Positions 25,323-34,521 of a stretch of DNA of 64,000 bases are shown here, one piece after another. The notes under the pieces are model-generated. The model did not search any database and was not told the DNA's origin. It was given only the letters and a program-made list of their open reading frames with translations. How positions within the stretch are numbered: position 1 is the stretch's first letter; each line of letters starts with the position of its first letter. Location of the stretch: positions 1 to 64,000 of the forward strand of contig JBBQHM010000001.1 in assembly GCA_038323965.1 (NCBI GenBank), written 5' to 3'. A program made the translations under genes and the position numbers. Source of the DNA: JBBQHM01 sp038323965 (GTDB lineage: Bacteria; Verrucomicrobiota; Verrucomicrobiia; Chthoniobacterales; UBA10450).

Positions 25323-25574
25323 ATGGCACACAAAAAAGGACAGGGCAGCGTCAAGAACGGTCGCGATAGCGTCAGCAAACGGCTCGGCGTGAAAAAATTT
25401 GGCAGCGAAGAAGTCGTCGCGGGCAACATCATCATCCGCCAGCGTGGAACAAAATTCCGTCCCGGTAAGAATGTTGGGCTCGGACGTGATTACACGATCT
25501 TTGCTCTGGTGGACGGCCGGGTGCGCTTCGATCGCGCCAGCCGGCGCGTGAACGTGGTTCCGACTGCGGCCTAG
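25323..25574 (+). CDS. rpmA: 50S ribosomal protein L27
   Basis: L27 reaches the peptidyl-transferase centre with its N-terminus. The 83-residue sequence begins [20 protein letters not shown], so no cleavable leader is present. [20 protein letters not shown] is conserved. The stop overlaps the stop of the convergent glycosyltransferase gene by 4 bp. Confidence 0.97.
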   Translation: MAHKKGQGSVKNGRDSVSKRLGVKKFGSEEVVAGNIIIRQRGTKFRPGKNVGLGRDYTIFALVDGRVRFDRASRRVNVVPTAA

Positions 25575-26506
25575 CTGCGGTCGATTCCGATTTCGCCGCG
25601 CGCGATTTTCCGCGCGAATTCCGCGATATTCCGGGTTCTCCGGCGGGTAGGACTGCGCACCAGCGCGACGGCCAGCGCGGCATAAGCGCGAGGGCGTTCT
25701 CCCGCTGCCGCCAGCGTCATGACGCGCGCCTCCAGCATGTTCCAGTACCATTGCCATGCGATCGCCTTGCGTTCGCGGCGCGGCAGATCAGCCGACAGCA
25801 TCTCGGTTTCCGCAAAGGCGCGCTGCTGGCTCCGTGATTTTTTTGCCGGGGACGTGCCGCGCGAGGTGCCGCCGGAATGCTCGCGCTTTTCCATAAGCGG
25901 CTCCGGGATGTAAACGAACTCCGTCGTTTTGGCGAGGCGCAGGGAGAGGATATAGCCGTCGTGATGACGACATTCGGGATCGAGAAATCCGGCGGCTTGG
26001 ATCAAATCAATGCGCGCAACGAGGGTCCGTAGAATACCGGTCTCACCGCGCGCGACCTGGGCGAAAATATTTCCCGACGGTTTCGGTGCGTCCGAATGGA
26101 CGCGCAGGCGCTCGCCTGTCGGACTCATCACATAACGGTTGCTGTAACTGCAACCGGCACGCGAGTTGGTCGCCAGCGCTGCGAGATGACGCTCAATGAA
26201 GTTCGGCAAGAGCCGGTCGTCACCGTCCAGCATGGTCACGAATTCGCTGGTGACGGTGGCCAGAGCGGCGTTGCGGTTTCGCGGAATGAAAACATTTTCC
26301 TGCTGGAAAACGCCCCGGACCAATCCGGGAAACCGTGTCTGGTAATCGCGGATTAGCGCGACCGAGTTGTCGCGCGTCGAATGGTCATCGGCGACGATGA
26401 TTTCGTGCGGGCGAACGGTCTGGTTCAGAGCGCTATCGATCGCTTCCCGCAGGTACGCTTCCTGGTTGTAGGAAGTGATAATGATTGAAATCCCGCGCGA
26501 CGCCAC
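25571..26506 (-). CDS. Family 2 glycosyltransferase
   Basis: A 311-residue GT-A transferase from a GTG at 26506; an ATG at 26584 would add 26 basic residues. [20 protein letters not shown] and [13 protein letters not shown] bind the nucleotide sugar, and [20 protein letters not shown] holds the metal-binding acidic motif. The C-terminal 90 residues are helical and Arg/Ala-rich and may grip the membrane. It is convergent with rpmA and divergent from adk. The acceptor is unknown. Confidence 0.88.
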   Translation of the reverse strand: MASRGISIIITSYNQEAYLREAIDSALNQTVRPHEIIVADDHSTRDNSVALIRDYQTRFPGLVRGVFQQENVFIPRNRNAALATVTSEFVTMLDGDDRLLPNFIERHLAALATNSRAGCSYSNRYVMSPTGERLRVHSDAPKPSGNIFAQVARGETGILRTLVARIDLIQAAGFLDPECRHHDGYILSLRLAKTTEFVYIPEPLMEKREHSGGTSRGTSPAKKSRSQQRAFAETEMLSADLPRRERKAIAWQWYWNMLEARVMTLAAAGERPRAYAALAVALVRSPTRRRTRNIAEFARKIARGEIGIDRS

Positions 26507-26606
26507 GCGACTACGTTCTCGACGTGTGCGCTTTTGAAAAGGCCAAACTCCGAGCCACTCTCGAACTCCATGAGCGTGAGGCACGCACAGGGCAACGCTG
26601 CCGCGA

Positions 26607-26636
26607 TTGCCTAATCAGACCTGATTGAGCTATAAG
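26607..26636 (+). promoter_or_regulatory. Possible adk promoter with operator-like dyad
   Basis: TTGCCT and TATAAG are separated by 18 bp, just upstream of adk. The spacer contains AATCAG-AC-CTGATT, a perfect 6-bp inverted repeat. The leader would be only a few bases, so either the start site is elsewhere or translation is near-leaderless. Weak evidence. Confidence 0.3.
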
Positions 26637-26647
26637 GGAAGTCCCGC

Positions 26648-27250
26648 ATGAAATATAAAACGTTCCTACTCTTCGGCGCGCCGGGCAGCGGCAAAGGCAC
26701 TCAGGGCAAAACGCTCGGCACCATTCCGCGCTTTTATCACTGCGCGTGCGGCGATGTTTTTCGCTCGATTGATACGCGCTCGAAAGTCGGCAAGGCATTC
26801 CTGGACTATTCGAGCAGAGGACAACTCGTGCCGGATGAAATTACCGTGGAATTGTGGCGCGAAGCGATCGACGCCGCGGTCGATGCCCACAAATTCAAAC
26901 CCGATCTCGACACGCTCGTGCTCGATGGAATTCCGCGAAACGTCGAGCAGGCGAAGATCATGGAGAATTTAATCGAGGTCGAAAAAGTCTTTCACCTCTC
27001 CTGCCCCGACCGCGACACCCTTTTCAATCGTCTGAAAAAGCGCGCGCTGAAGGACAACCGGCTGGACGACGCGAACGAAGAAGTGATCCGCAAACGGCTC
27101 GAGCTTTACGACACGGATTCCAAACCGGTGCTGAGCTTTTATCCAAAGGAATCGATCACCTGCATCGACGCCACGCAGCCACCATCGCGCGTGATGTTCG
27201 AGATTCTGGCAGGCGTGAACGGGATGAACGGCACCCATGCAACAGTTTGA
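26648..27250 (+). CDS. adk: Adenylate kinase
   Basis: Interconverts ATP + AMP and 2 ADP. The 200-residue enzyme has the P-loop LLFGAPGSGKGTQGKTLG and the AMP-binding VLDGIPRNVEQA, where Ile replaces the usual Phe of DGFPR. The LID appears to be of the short type (KKRALKDNRLDDANEEVI), with no zinc-binding cysteines. The first gene of a likely operon adk - zinc-ribbon gene - fmt. Another nucleoside monophosphate kinase specificity is possible but less likely. Confidence 0.88.
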   Translation: MKYKTFLLFGAPGSGKGTQGKTLGTIPRFYHCACGDVFRSIDTRSKVGKAFLDYSSRGQLVPDEITVELWREAIDAAVDAHKFKPDLDTLVLDGIPRNVEQAKIMENLIEVEKVFHLSCPDRDTLFNRLKKRALKDNRLDDANEEVIRKRLELYDTDSKPVLSFYPKESITCIDATQPPSRVMFEILAGVNGMNGTHATV

Positions 27251-27485
27251 GAATTTTACCGCTTCCAGCCTCTACTGCGAAAAATGCAAGGCGGCGATGC
27301 CGGTGCGCGAGCGACTTCTGCTAGTGCTGCCGGAGAAAGAAATTTACGATTATCTCTGCACCGGTTGCGCCTCCTCGGTCGGTTCGCGCGAAATCACAGC
27401 TGGCGATAAAGTGATGGCGCAGGCCGCCGCGGCCCAGCAGGCCCGTCGTAAACGTCGCGCGCCCGCCCATTCAATGCTTCTTTAG
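27237..27485 (+). CDS. Small zinc-ribbon-like protein
   Basis: An 82-residue protein with two CxxC knuckles (YCEKCKAAMPV and CTGCASSVGS), spaced about 38 residues apart, which suggests one bound zinc. The tail is Ala/Arg-rich and basic. It overlaps the end of adk by 14 bp and precedes fmt by 7 bp, so it is embedded in that operon. No function is known; a nucleic-acid or ribosome-linked role is only a guess from its neighbours. Confidence 0.75.
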   Translation: MQQFENFTASSLYCEKCKAAMPVRERLLLVLPEKEIYDYLCTGCASSVGSREITAGDKVMAQAAAAQQARRKRRAPAHSMLL

Positions 27486-27492
27486 ACGCGCC

Positions 27493-28428
27493 ATGCGCGT
27501 CGTCTTTATCGGCACGGGCGAGATTGGATTGCCGGCTCTGCGATGGTTGCAGAGTTCGCGGGATCACGAGCTCGTCGGTGTGGTGACTCAACCGGATAAA
27601 CCGGCCGGTCGCGCGCAACAGATCACTCCGCCGTCGATCAAGGTAGCTCTCGCTGAAACTAAGACACCGATTCTCCAACCCGCCCGGATCAAAAGTGCGG
27701 ATGCGATTGATGAAATCCGCGGGTTAGAGCCGAACGTCATCGTGGTAATGGCATACGGGCAGATCCTTCCGAAAAGCGTTCTCGAAATTCCCCCGGTCGC
27801 CTGTTTGAATCTGCACGCATCCATCCTTCCGCTCTGGCGCGGGGCGGCGCCGATCCAGGCGGCGATTGCGAACGGCGACGCTGAGACAGGGATCACCGTT
27901 ATGTACATGGATGAGGGGCTGGATACCGGCGATATCCTATTGATTCGCAAAATTCCGATCGCAGCCGATGAGACGGGCGGTTCACTGCACGATCGGCTGG
28001 GCGAGGTCGCGCCGGAGGCATTGCGCGATGCGTTTGAGTGGCTGCAAAAAGGCAACCCGCCCCGCGCCGCGCAGGACAACACCTGCGCAACGCATTCTCC
28101 GAAACTCGAGCGCGAGCATGGGCGCGTTGATTGGAACGACCCGGCTGAAATTATCGAGAGAAAAATGCGCGCCTTTCATCCATGGCCCGGCGCTTTCACC
28201 ATGCTCTACGACGAGGCCGGGGTGCCGCGTAAGCTCAAATTGTTTGGCGGGAAAATTATGAGCGGCGAAGGAAGGCCCGCCAGTATCGTGCGGGTGGATG
28301 ACGAGATTGTGGTCGGGACAGGCCGCGGGACGCTCTCGCTCAGTGGTGTTCAATTGGAAGGTAAAAAGCGCATGTCGGCCGCAGAATTTGCCGGCGGCTG
28401 GCGCGCGCCGTTGCGCATCATGCCGTGA
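27493..28428 (+). CDS. fmt: Methionyl-tRNA formyltransferase
   Basis: Adds a formyl group from 10-formyl-THF to initiator Met-tRNA. The 311 residues match the family length. RVVFIGTGEIGLPALRWLQ is the N-terminal Rossmann motif, and the catalytic loop is LNLHASILPLWRGAAPIQAA with the essential Asn, His and later Asp in MDEGLDTGDIL. The C-terminal domain (about 205-311) includes IERKMRAFHPWPGAFTM. It is the third gene after adk. Confidence 0.96.
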   Translation: MRVVFIGTGEIGLPALRWLQSSRDHELVGVVTQPDKPAGRAQQITPPSIKVALAETKTPILQPARIKSADAIDEIRGLEPNVIVVMAYGQILPKSVLEIPPVACLNLHASILPLWRGAAPIQAAIANGDAETGITVMYMDEGLDTGDILLIRKIPIAADETGGSLHDRLGEVAPEALRDAFEWLQKGNPPRAAQDNTCATHSPKLEREHGRVDWNDPAEIIERKMRAFHPWPGAFTMLYDEAGVPRKLKLFGGKIMSGEGRPASIVRVDDEIVVGTGRGTLSLSGVQLEGKKRMSAAEFAGGWRAPLRIMP

Positions 28429-28482
28429 GCGCAGGCTTTTTGCCTAGCCAAGCGGCGCGCGTTCGGCTCATGTTTGCCCCCC

Positions 28483-29208
28483 ATGCCAAACGAAGTCACC
28501 GCGTATAAGCGCATCGTCCTGAAGTTGAGCGGCGAAGCGCTGCGTGAACGCGGCGCGCGGGAAAATATCTCGCCCGAACTAGTGCGCGAGATTGCCGAGC
28601 GCGTGCGCGAAGTGCGCGACCTCGGAGCGCAGGTGGCGATCGTGATTGGCGGTGGGAACATCTGGCGCGGATTAAGCGCTTCGCATCGCGGGATGGATCG
28701 CACGACGGCGGATTACATGGGCATGCTTGCCACGGTGATCAACGGCCTGGCGTTGCAGAGCGCGTTAACGCAGGCCGGCGTCGATACCCGCGTGCAGACC
28801 GCGATCGAAATGAAAAATGTGGCGGAGCCGTTTATTCGCGGCCGCGCCATTCGACATCTGGAACTCGGCCGCGTCGTCGTGTTCGTCGCCGGCACCGGCA
28901 ATCCTTTCTTTTCTACCGACACCACCGCCGCTCTACGCGCGAGCGAGATTGGCGCCGATGTCATCTTGAAAGCGACAAAAGTGGATGGCGTTTACGATTC
29001 GGACCCGGAGAAAAATCCGGACGCGAAACGCTACGATCGCGTGAGCTACACCGAGGCGCTGAGCAAGCGACTGCAGGTGATGGATTCAACGGCGTTCAGT
29101 CTTTGCATGGATAACAAGATCCCGATCGTGGTGTTCGGCATGAACCCGGCCAGTAATTTCCGCGACGTCGTGCTGGGGCAAAAAATCGGCACGCTGGTTT
29201 GCGATTAG
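28483..29208 (+). CDS. pyrH: Uridylate kinase (UMP kinase)
   Basis: Phosphorylates UMP to UDP; a hexameric member of the amino-acid kinase family. I start at ATG 28483 (241 residues); a TTG 9 bp earlier is also in frame. [39 protein letters not shown] and the UMP-binding [16 protein letters not shown] are conserved. It precedes frr by 24 bp, the widespread pyrH-frr pair. Confidence 0.97.
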   Translation: MPNEVTAYKRIVLKLSGEALRERGARENISPELVREIAERVREVRDLGAQVAIVIGGGNIWRGLSASHRGMDRTTADYMGMLATVINGLALQSALTQAGVDTRVQTAIEMKNVAEPFIRGRAIRHLELGRVVVFVAGTGNPFFSTDTTAALRASEIGADVILKATKVDGVYDSDPEKNPDAKRYDRVSYTEALSKRLQVMDSTAFSLCMDNKIPIVVFGMNPASNFRDVVLGQKIGTLVCD

Positions 29209-29232
29209 CGGCTGGCCGCACCAGTTTTCACC

Positions 29233-29793
29233 ATGAGCAGCGACGATATACTTTTAGAGGCGGAAATGACGATGGATAAGAGCGTGGACTACATGATCCA
29301 CGAATTCTCGTCGGTGCGCACCGGCAAGGCCTCGCCCGCGCTGGTGGAAAATGTGGACGTGGAAGCTTACGGCTCAGCCATGAAATTGAAGCAACTCGCG
29401 TTGATCACCACGCCGGAACCGCGGCTGCTGGTCGTGCAGCCCTTTGACGCAGCCACGGTCAAGGACATCGAGAAAGCGCTCAAGGAATCGAAGATCGGCA
29501 TTACCCCAATCGTTGACGGAAAAATTATTCGGCTGCCGATTCCGGAGCTGTCGGAAGAGCGACGGAAGGACCTGGTAAAGTCGCTTAGCAAAATGGCGGA
29601 GGAAGCGCGGGTGCGCGTCCGTTCGAATCGGCGAACGGCGATCGACGAAGCCAAGAAGGCGAAAGCCGCCGGCGACATGACCGAGGATGGTTTGCGCGAT
29701 GCCGAGGATTCAGTGCAGAAACTTACCGATCGTTTCGTAAAATCGATCGACGACCACTTCGACCGCAAGCAAGCCGAAGTGATGAAAGTTTAG
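29233..29793 (+). CDS. frr: Ribosome recycling factor
   Basis: Splits post-termination ribosomes with EF-G. The 186 residues equal the usual length. Domain I helices begin with DDILLEAEMTMDKSVDYMIH and include EFSSVRTGKASPALVENVDV. Domain II has VVQPFDAATVKDIEKALKES. The C-terminal helix contains ARVRVRSNRRTAIDEAKKA. It is the last gene of the pyrH-frr unit and converges with a membrane protein gene 6 bp away. Confidence 0.97.
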   Translation: MSSDDILLEAEMTMDKSVDYMIHEFSSVRTGKASPALVENVDVEAYGSAMKLKQLALITTPEPRLLVVQPFDAATVKDIEKALKESKIGITPIVDGKIIRLPIPELSEERRKDLVKSLSKMAEEARVRVRSNRRTAIDEAKKAKAAGDMTEDGLRDAEDSVQKLTDRFVKSIDDHFDRKQAEVMKV

Positions 29794-29798
29794 CGCGG

Positions 29799-30614
29799 CT
29801 ACAACCTGACGAGATCCAGCAGGAACTGGCACCAGAGATAGACCATTCCGCGCCAGGTATATTTCACTTCACCGTCGGCCGCCGGTTTCAAGACTCCCGC
29901 ACTGATGTTGTGCGCGATCTGGTCGCGCAAATCGTTTTCGATCTCGAGCTGAATCTGTTCGTCATCGAGCGACGTGAGAGCCTCGATGCCAACGCCGTTT
30001 TCCCGAAGGAATTGGCGATGACTCTGGTACAATTGCCAGAATGACTGGTCGGGTCGCTGGCGGTTGATGCGAAATTGCGGCGTCAGTTTCAGGCCGTACG
30101 ACAGCGGATAATTCCACGTCGTCCAGATGATCCCGTCCGTCGCGCGCGAGGAGATGCGCAGGTAATAAAATGAAAGATCGTGCTGCTCATTCAGGCAGAT
30201 CGTCGCCTGAGCGCGCTCCTCGGATTTGTAGAACAAGCGGAAGAACTGGCGGTAATCGTTCCAGTCCCAGCCGGCATCATTGACGTGGGTAAAAGCCTCG
30301 TTCTCGATCTCACGCGTGATCTCCTCGAGCGTCGGGAAATTATCAGCGGAGGGCGCGCTTTTGGGGCGTAGTCGCTTCTCCTTCGGCAATCGCAGCGAAC
30401 GAATCCGGGTGAGGATTTCCAGCCACGGCAAAAACAACCAGCTGAGTGCGCCGACGGTGCCCCAGGCGAAAGAACCGGTGACGAAATAAACCGCGAGGAA
30501 TGACGCGATGAGGATGCCAACCGCGCCGGTCTTTTGCGCAAACGACGTCTGATAACTCCTCAGCGCGATGCTGAGGACAGCCACGCCCAGCGTGAGGAAA
30601 AGGCCGAAAAGCAT
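29799..30614 (-). CDS. Membrane protein of unknown function
   Basis: A 271-residue protein with two N-terminal membrane segments (about 2-20 and 30-65, the second long enough for two helices) and a cytoplasmic C-terminal domain. Features are a basic linker RLPKEKRLRPKSAPSADNFP and Trp/Tyr-rich segments such as DAGWDWNDYRQFFRLFYKSE. No family is recognised. Its start codon shares one base with the glutaredoxin stop, so the two genes are co-transcribed. Confidence 0.75.
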   Translation of the reverse strand: MLFGLFLTLGVAVLSIALRSYQTSFAQKTGAVGILIASFLAVYFVTGSFAWGTVGALSWLFLPWLEILTRIRSLRLPKEKRLRPKSAPSADNFPTLEEITREIENEAFTHVNDAGWDWNDYRQFFRLFYKSEERAQATICLNEQHDLSFYYLRISSRATDGIIWTTWNYPLSYGLKLTPQFRINRQRPDQSFWQLYQSHRQFLRENGVGIEALTSLDDEQIQLEIENDLRDQIAHNISAGVLKPAADGEVKYTWRGMVYLWCQFLLDLVRL

Positions 30615-30865
30615 TAAGGGTTAATGCCGTGTTCGTTCAGAAATTTTTCGAGCTGATCGGTATCGAAGTTGGCCAGCACTTCATCTCCGGCGCGGAGCGT
30701 AGGAACGTAGGTTTGATCGGATAACTCCGTCATTTCGTGGTAGGCATCCCGATCTTTTCCCACGTCGATTTCGGTAAACGCGAAACCGCGCTCGGTGAGA
30801 TATTCTTTCGCGTCCGTGCACCACGAACACCATTCGCGGCTGAAGAGCGTGATGTCGGTTGCCAT
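30614..30865 (-). CDS. Glutaredoxin-family protein
   Basis: An 83-residue thioredoxin-fold protein. The redox site is REWCSWCTDAKEYL, a CxxC with Ser-Trp between the cysteines rather than the usual Pro-Tyr. The cis-Pro region TYVPTLRAGDEVLANFDTDQ and the helix QLEKFLNEHG complete the glutaredoxin/NrdH-like fold. It is about 55 bp downstream of proS on the same strand and is followed directly by the unknown membrane protein. Confidence 0.88.
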   Translation of the reverse strand: MATDITLFSREWCSWCTDAKEYLTERGFAFTEIDVGKDRDAYHEMTELSDQTYVPTLRAGDEVLANFDTDQLEKFLNEHGINP

Positions 30866-30919
30866 GAGAGAATTAAACCGCCGAGGCCAAGCCCGTCAAT
30901 GGACGCAGGCCCGGCAAGG

Positions 30920-32455
30920 TCAATACGATTTGGCCCAGACGACGCGGCGCTGGCTGTGCTCTCCCGTAAACGGGCACGTTCCTGCTTCGCCTTCGCCAAA
31001 TGGGATGCAGCGGATGGTCACCTTGAGATCGTTCTTGATCTGTTGCTCTACTTTGCGCGAGCCATCCCAATGTGCGAGCGCGAAGCCGCCATGGATCTCC
31101 GGCTTGGCGGCATCGCGCGGGGTAAAGAATTCGTAAAATTCTTCCTTTGAATTGATGACGCGAGTATTGGCATCACGAAATTCAGTCGCGCGTTGCAAAA
31201 GATTTTGCTGGATGGATTCCAGAAGTCCCGCTGCGCTGCTTAAGCACTCATCCCGGGTCACGAAATCCTTCGCCTTAGCGGATTGATCGCGCCGGCTGAC
31301 CGCGACCATGTTCTTTTCCAGGTCGCGCGGCCCAATTTCGAGGCGGAGAGGCACGCCTTTTTTGATCCAGTCCCAGTTTTTCACACCGCCGCCAAGATCG
31401 CGCCGGTCCACCTCGACTTCGATGGGCAGCCCGGCGTAGCGCAGATCACGCAGTTCAGCAGCAAGTTTGTCGCAGTATTCCAGCACTGCGGCGCGCGTTT
31501 CCTCCTTCGGCGTGATGGGAATAATAACAATGTGAGTCGGCGCGATGCGCGGCGGAAGGACGAGGCCGTCATCATCCGCGTGCGCCATGATGACGGTGCC
31601 GACAAGTCGCGTGCTCATACCCCAACTCGTCGTCCAGCCAAACTCCTGTTTGCCTTCGCGCGATTGAAATTGGATCCCGCTCGCACGCGAAAAGTTTTGG
31701 CCAAGGAAGTGCGATGTGCCGGCTTGGATCGCTTTTCGGTCCTGCACCATGGCTTCAATGCAAAGCGTCTCGACCGCGCCGGGAAAGCGCTCGCTCTCCG
31801 ATTTTTCCCCGCTGAAAACCGGTATCGCCAGATGATCGCGGACAAACGTTTCGTAGACATCCAGCATTCGCTTCGTTTCCTCGCGCGCCTCGGTCTCCGT
31901 CTCGTGCACGGTGTGCCCTTCCTGCCAAAGAAATTCGGTGGTGCGAAGAAAGACGCGCGGCCGCATTTCCCAGCGCACGACGTTGCACCACTGATTAATC
32001 AGAATCGGGAGGTCGCGGTACGATTGCACCCATTTCGCATAGGTCGCCCCGATGATCGTCTCGCTCGTCGGCCGGACGACTAACGGCTCCGCCAACTCCG
32101 CCGCCGGGGCCGGGCGCATTTTCCCGTCCGGGCCGATGTCGAGCCGATGGTGCGTCACGACGGCACATTCCTTGGCAAAGCCTTCGACGTGATCCGCCTC
32201 TTTCTGCAGGTAGCTCAGCGGAATGAAGAGCGGGAAATAGGCGTTACGATGTCCGGTCGCGCGGAACATGACATCGAGTTGCCGCTGCATGTTTTCCCAC
32301 ATCCCGTAACCCCATGGACGAATGACCATGCAGCCGCGGACATCGGAGGGATCGGCCAGTTCCGCGGCGCGGATGACCTGCTGATACCATTCAGGGAAAT
32401 CCTCTTCCCGACGCGGCGAGATGGCGTTGCGCTGCTGCTTTGGACTCTCGGACAT
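30920..32455 (-). CDS. proS: Prolyl-tRNA synthetase (archaeal/eukaryal-type)
   Basis: Charges tRNA-Pro. The 511-residue protein lacks the large bacterial editing insertion and matches the shorter type 3 form, with a C-terminal zinc-binding-like extension ending VVWAKSY. Motif 2 region: QWCNVVRWEMRPRVFLRTTE; then EFLWQEGHTVHETETEAREE; motif 3 and anticodon-binding part: GLVLPPRIAPTHIVIIPI. In the C-terminus CIPFGEGEAGTCPFTGEHS is typical. I start at ATG 32455; an upstream ATG 12 bp earlier is also possible. Confidence 0.95.
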   Translation of the reverse strand: MSESPKQQRNAISPRREEDFPEWYQQVIRAAELADPSDVRGCMVIRPWGYGMWENMQRQLDVMFRATGHRNAYFPLFIPLSYLQKEADHVEGFAKECAVVTHHRLDIGPDGKMRPAPAAELAEPLVVRPTSETIIGATYAKWVQSYRDLPILINQWCNVVRWEMRPRVFLRTTEFLWQEGHTVHETETEAREETKRMLDVYETFVRDHLAIPVFSGEKSESERFPGAVETLCIEAMVQDRKAIQAGTSHFLGQNFSRASGIQFQSREGKQEFGWTTSWGMSTRLVGTVIMAHADDDGLVLPPRIAPTHIVIIPITPKEETRAAVLEYCDKLAAELRDLRYAGLPIEVEVDRRDLGGGVKNWDWIKKGVPLRLEIGPRDLEKNMVAVSRRDQSAKAKDFVTRDECLSSAAGLLESIQQNLLQRATEFRDANTRVINSKEEFYEFFTPRDAAKPEIHGGFALAHWDGSRKVEQQIKNDLKVTIRCIPFGEGEAGTCPFTGEHSQRRVVWAKSY

Positions 32456-32547
32456 GACGACGAACAACTAACCGCGCGGGATAAAATTCACCAGTCTGAC
32501 TTGTCAGGCTCGCAACTTTTGGTCATTGCTGGGTTTAATCGAATGTT

Positions 32548-32877
32548 ATGAAAACACCTTTTGTCATAGCTTTGGTCCTCGCCGCAGGTTTGCAATTATC
32601 GACCACTGCATCCGCCCAGCCTCAGCCCGGACGCGGGCGCGCCAGTGGTCGTCCGGTGCGCGAAGCGTGGGCGAAACTAACCCCGGATGAGCGCACCAAA
32701 TTGCGCGGTGCACATCGCTCGGCAGTGGCCGATCCCAGCGTCCAGGCAGCCCGCGAGCGCATGCAGGCAGCACGAAAACAATATCACGATTCCATGCGCG
32801 CAGCGCTCCTGAAGGCGGATCCATCCGTGCAGCCAATCCTGGAAAAGCTTCCGACGCCGCCCGAGAAGAATCCCTGA
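32548..32877 (+). CDS. Small exported helical protein (Spy/CpxP-like length), unknown
   Basis: A 109-residue protein with a signal peptide (FVIALVLAAGLQLSTTASAQ). The mature part is charged, helical and rich in Arg/Ala/Gln: AWAKLTPDERTKLRGAHRSA and ARERMQAARKQYHDSMRAAL. It resembles small periplasmic heavy-metal or envelope-stress proteins in layout, but no motif proves this. It is divergent from proS. Confidence 0.7.
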   Translation: MKTPFVIALVLAAGLQLSTTASAQPQPGRGRASGRPVREAWAKLTPDERTKLRGAHRSAVADPSVQAARERMQAARKQYHDSMRAALLKADPSVQPILEKLPTPPEKNP

Positions 32878-32898
32878 TCGCCGATTGAGTTGCGCCGA

Positions 32899-33561
32899 CT
32901 AAAGGTTGCCCGCGACCGAATTCTGCGCTCCACGCAATTCGCTCTTGTCCGCGAACCCACCGGCGAACTCGATGCTGCAGACGCTGCCGTAAATTGCGTG
33001 CGGGCCGTAAGCCGCCCCCGCGACGTTGTAGGTCGAGCTGAAAATATTTTTACGATGGCCGCGACCGCGCACGCCGTCATCGATGATGAGCGCCAGCACG
33101 ATGTCGCGTGCTGATTTTTTGCCGTACGAAATATTTTCGCCCCACGCTCCCTGCCATCCGCCGTATTTGCTGATGCGCTGGCCAGGACTGCTCCAGTCGC
33201 TGCCCTTGTGTCCCATGCGGCCGTTGGCCTGGTCGGCACAATGATCCGCCGCGGCGCGACACATCCCGTCCGACACCGCCAGCGGGGCCTGCGGTTGCGC
33301 GCGTTGCAAAAACCGCATTGCTTCATCGAGAGCGCGGACGCCTTCGTGTGTTCGAAGCCTGGTGTTGCCGGGAAGAAGACAGAGGTTGCCGTTGAAATGG
33401 CCTCTCATTTCCGCGATGTAACCGGCGTAAAGAGTGGGGTTTTGCCGCGCCAGATTCATCTCGCGCACGATGGCGGGACCGGAGACGGCAATGGAATCGG
33501 CATAGGAAACCGAAGCGATAAAAAACGTCGCCAACGAACAGGCAAGAGACCGGATGTGCAT
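32899..33561 (-). CDS. Exported CAP/SCP-domain protein
   Basis: A 220-residue secreted protein of the CAP (cysteine-rich secretory/PR-1) superfamily. I use the ATG at 33561, giving the signal peptide SLACSLATFFIASVSYA. The body has the CAP marks EMNLARQNPTLYAGYIAEMR, CRAAADHCADQANGRMGHKG (HCADQ with the cavity His) and GAWGENISYGKKSARDIVLA, with the second cavity region RGRGHRKNIFSSTYNVAGAA. The Glu of GENISYG and the His residues form the usual cavity. Function in bacteria is mostly unknown. Confidence 0.9.
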   Translation of the reverse strand: MHIRSLACSLATFFIASVSYADSIAVSGPAIVREMNLARQNPTLYAGYIAEMRGHFNGNLCLLPGNTRLRTHEGVRALDEAMRFLQRAQPQAPLAVSDGMCRAAADHCADQANGRMGHKGSDWSSPGQRISKYGGWQGAWGENISYGKKSARDIVLALIIDDGVRGRGHRKNIFSSTYNVAGAAYGPHAIYGSVCSIEFAGGFADKSELRGAQNSVAGNL

Positions 33562-33632
33562 TATAATTTCTAGAAAGCAGCTCCGGTGCCAGCCGACTTC
33601 GTGCACGCGGCATCGTCATCGCGTAACGGCAT

Positions 33633-33661
33633 TTGACACTCGCCGTGCCGCCCCGTAGTTT
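33633..33661 (+). promoter_or_regulatory. Sigma70-type promoter for rplM-rpsI
   Basis: A perfect -35 TTGACA, a 17-bp spacer and a -10 TAGTTT lie just upstream of the rplM start at 33681. The leader would be about 13 bases, short but possible. Confidence 0.5.
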
Positions 33662-33680
33662 CCGTGCCCTTTTCCGTCTG

Positions 33681-34112
33681 ATGAAAACGTTTTCCGCAAA
33701 AGCCAACGAAGTGCCGCGCAAGTGGTGGATTATTGACGCCAAAGACCAAGTGCTGGGGCGTGTTGCCGTCAAAGCCGCGAACCTTCTGCGCGGGAAGGAA
33801 AAGCCGATCGTGACGCCGCATGTCGATACCGGTGACTTCGTTGTTGTCATTAATGCCGATAAAGTTCGCGTGACTGGCAAGAAGGAAGAGCAGAAAACTT
33901 TCATGAGTTTCTCAGGGTTTGTCGGCGGCCATAAGACGGAAACGCTGCGTTCCCGCCGCGCGCGGCATCCGGAACTGCTCGTCGAACACGCCGTTCGTGG
34001 AATGATTCCGCACAACAAACTTGGCCGCGCGATTTACCGGAAATTGAAGGTCTACGCAGGCGACGAGCATCCGCATGGCGCGCAGCAACCGACTGCCATC
34101 ACCATTGGCTAA
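33681..34112 (+). CDS. rplM: 50S ribosomal protein L13
   Basis: Early-assembly large-subunit protein, 143 residues from ATG 33681. MKTFSAKANEVPRKWWIIDA is the family N-terminus, followed by QVLGRVAVKAANLLRGKEKP and the conserved VRGMIPHNKLGRAIYRKLKV. An upstream in-frame start at 33633 coincides with the promoter and is not used. It is followed 4 bp later by rpsI. Confidence 0.97.
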   Translation: MKTFSAKANEVPRKWWIIDAKDQVLGRVAVKAANLLRGKEKPIVTPHVDTGDFVVVINADKVRVTGKKEEQKTFMSFSGFVGGHKTETLRSRRARHPELLVEHAVRGMIPHNKLGRAIYRKLKVYAGDEHPHGAQQPTAITIG

Positions 34113-34116
34113 CTTT

Positions 34117-34512
34117 ATGGCACAGACAGAAGAAATCGTTGCAACCGGCCGTCGGAAAACTTCGGTTGCCCGTGTGCGCATGAGCACGGGAAGCGGCAAG
34201 ATCGAAGTGAATGGCCGCTCATTTGAAGACTATTTCCCGACCACTCCGCTGCAAAATACCGTGTTAGCGCCGTTGCAAACGGTGCAGATGGTAAACGCCT
34301 ATGACGCGTCCATTAACGTCACGGGTGGCGGTTCCACCGGCCAGGCTGGCGCAGCTCGCCTCGCGATTGCTCGTGCCCTACTGCAGGTCGAGGGCGACCT
34401 GCGCGGCACCTTGAAGGCCGCGGGATTACTCACGCGCGATCCGCGCATGAAAGAGCGCAAGAAGTCCGGGCAACCGGGCGCACGCAAGCGCTTCCAGTTC
34501 TCGAAACGCTAA
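34117..34512 (+). CDS. rpsI: 30S ribosomal protein S9
   Basis: Small-subunit protein whose C-terminal tail touches P-site tRNA. 131 residues from ATG 34117. EEIVATGRRKTSVARVRMST and the C-terminal RKKSGQPGARKRFQFSKR are conserved, ending in the canonical KR. It forms the standard rplM-rpsI operon. A small hairpin AACGCT-AAG-AGCGTT overlaps the stop, but its T-run is too weak to call a terminator. Confidence 0.97.
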   Translation: MAQTEEIVATGRRKTSVARVRMSTGSGKIEVNGRSFEDYFPTTPLQNTVLAPLQTVQMVNAYDASINVTGGGSTGQAGAARLAIARALLQVEGDLRGTLKAAGLLTRDPRMKERKKSGQPGARKRFQFSKR

Positions 34513-34521
34513 GAGCGTTCT

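Noticed and set aside
24801..25757. 318-codon minus-strand open frame across rplU-rpmA
   Set aside because: Covers two certain ribosomal protein genes and the convergent GT2 end in another frame; no conserved protein motifs.
31283..32083. 266-codon open frame opposite proS
   Set aside because: proS is certain here; the GC-rich sequence makes the opposite strand open by chance.
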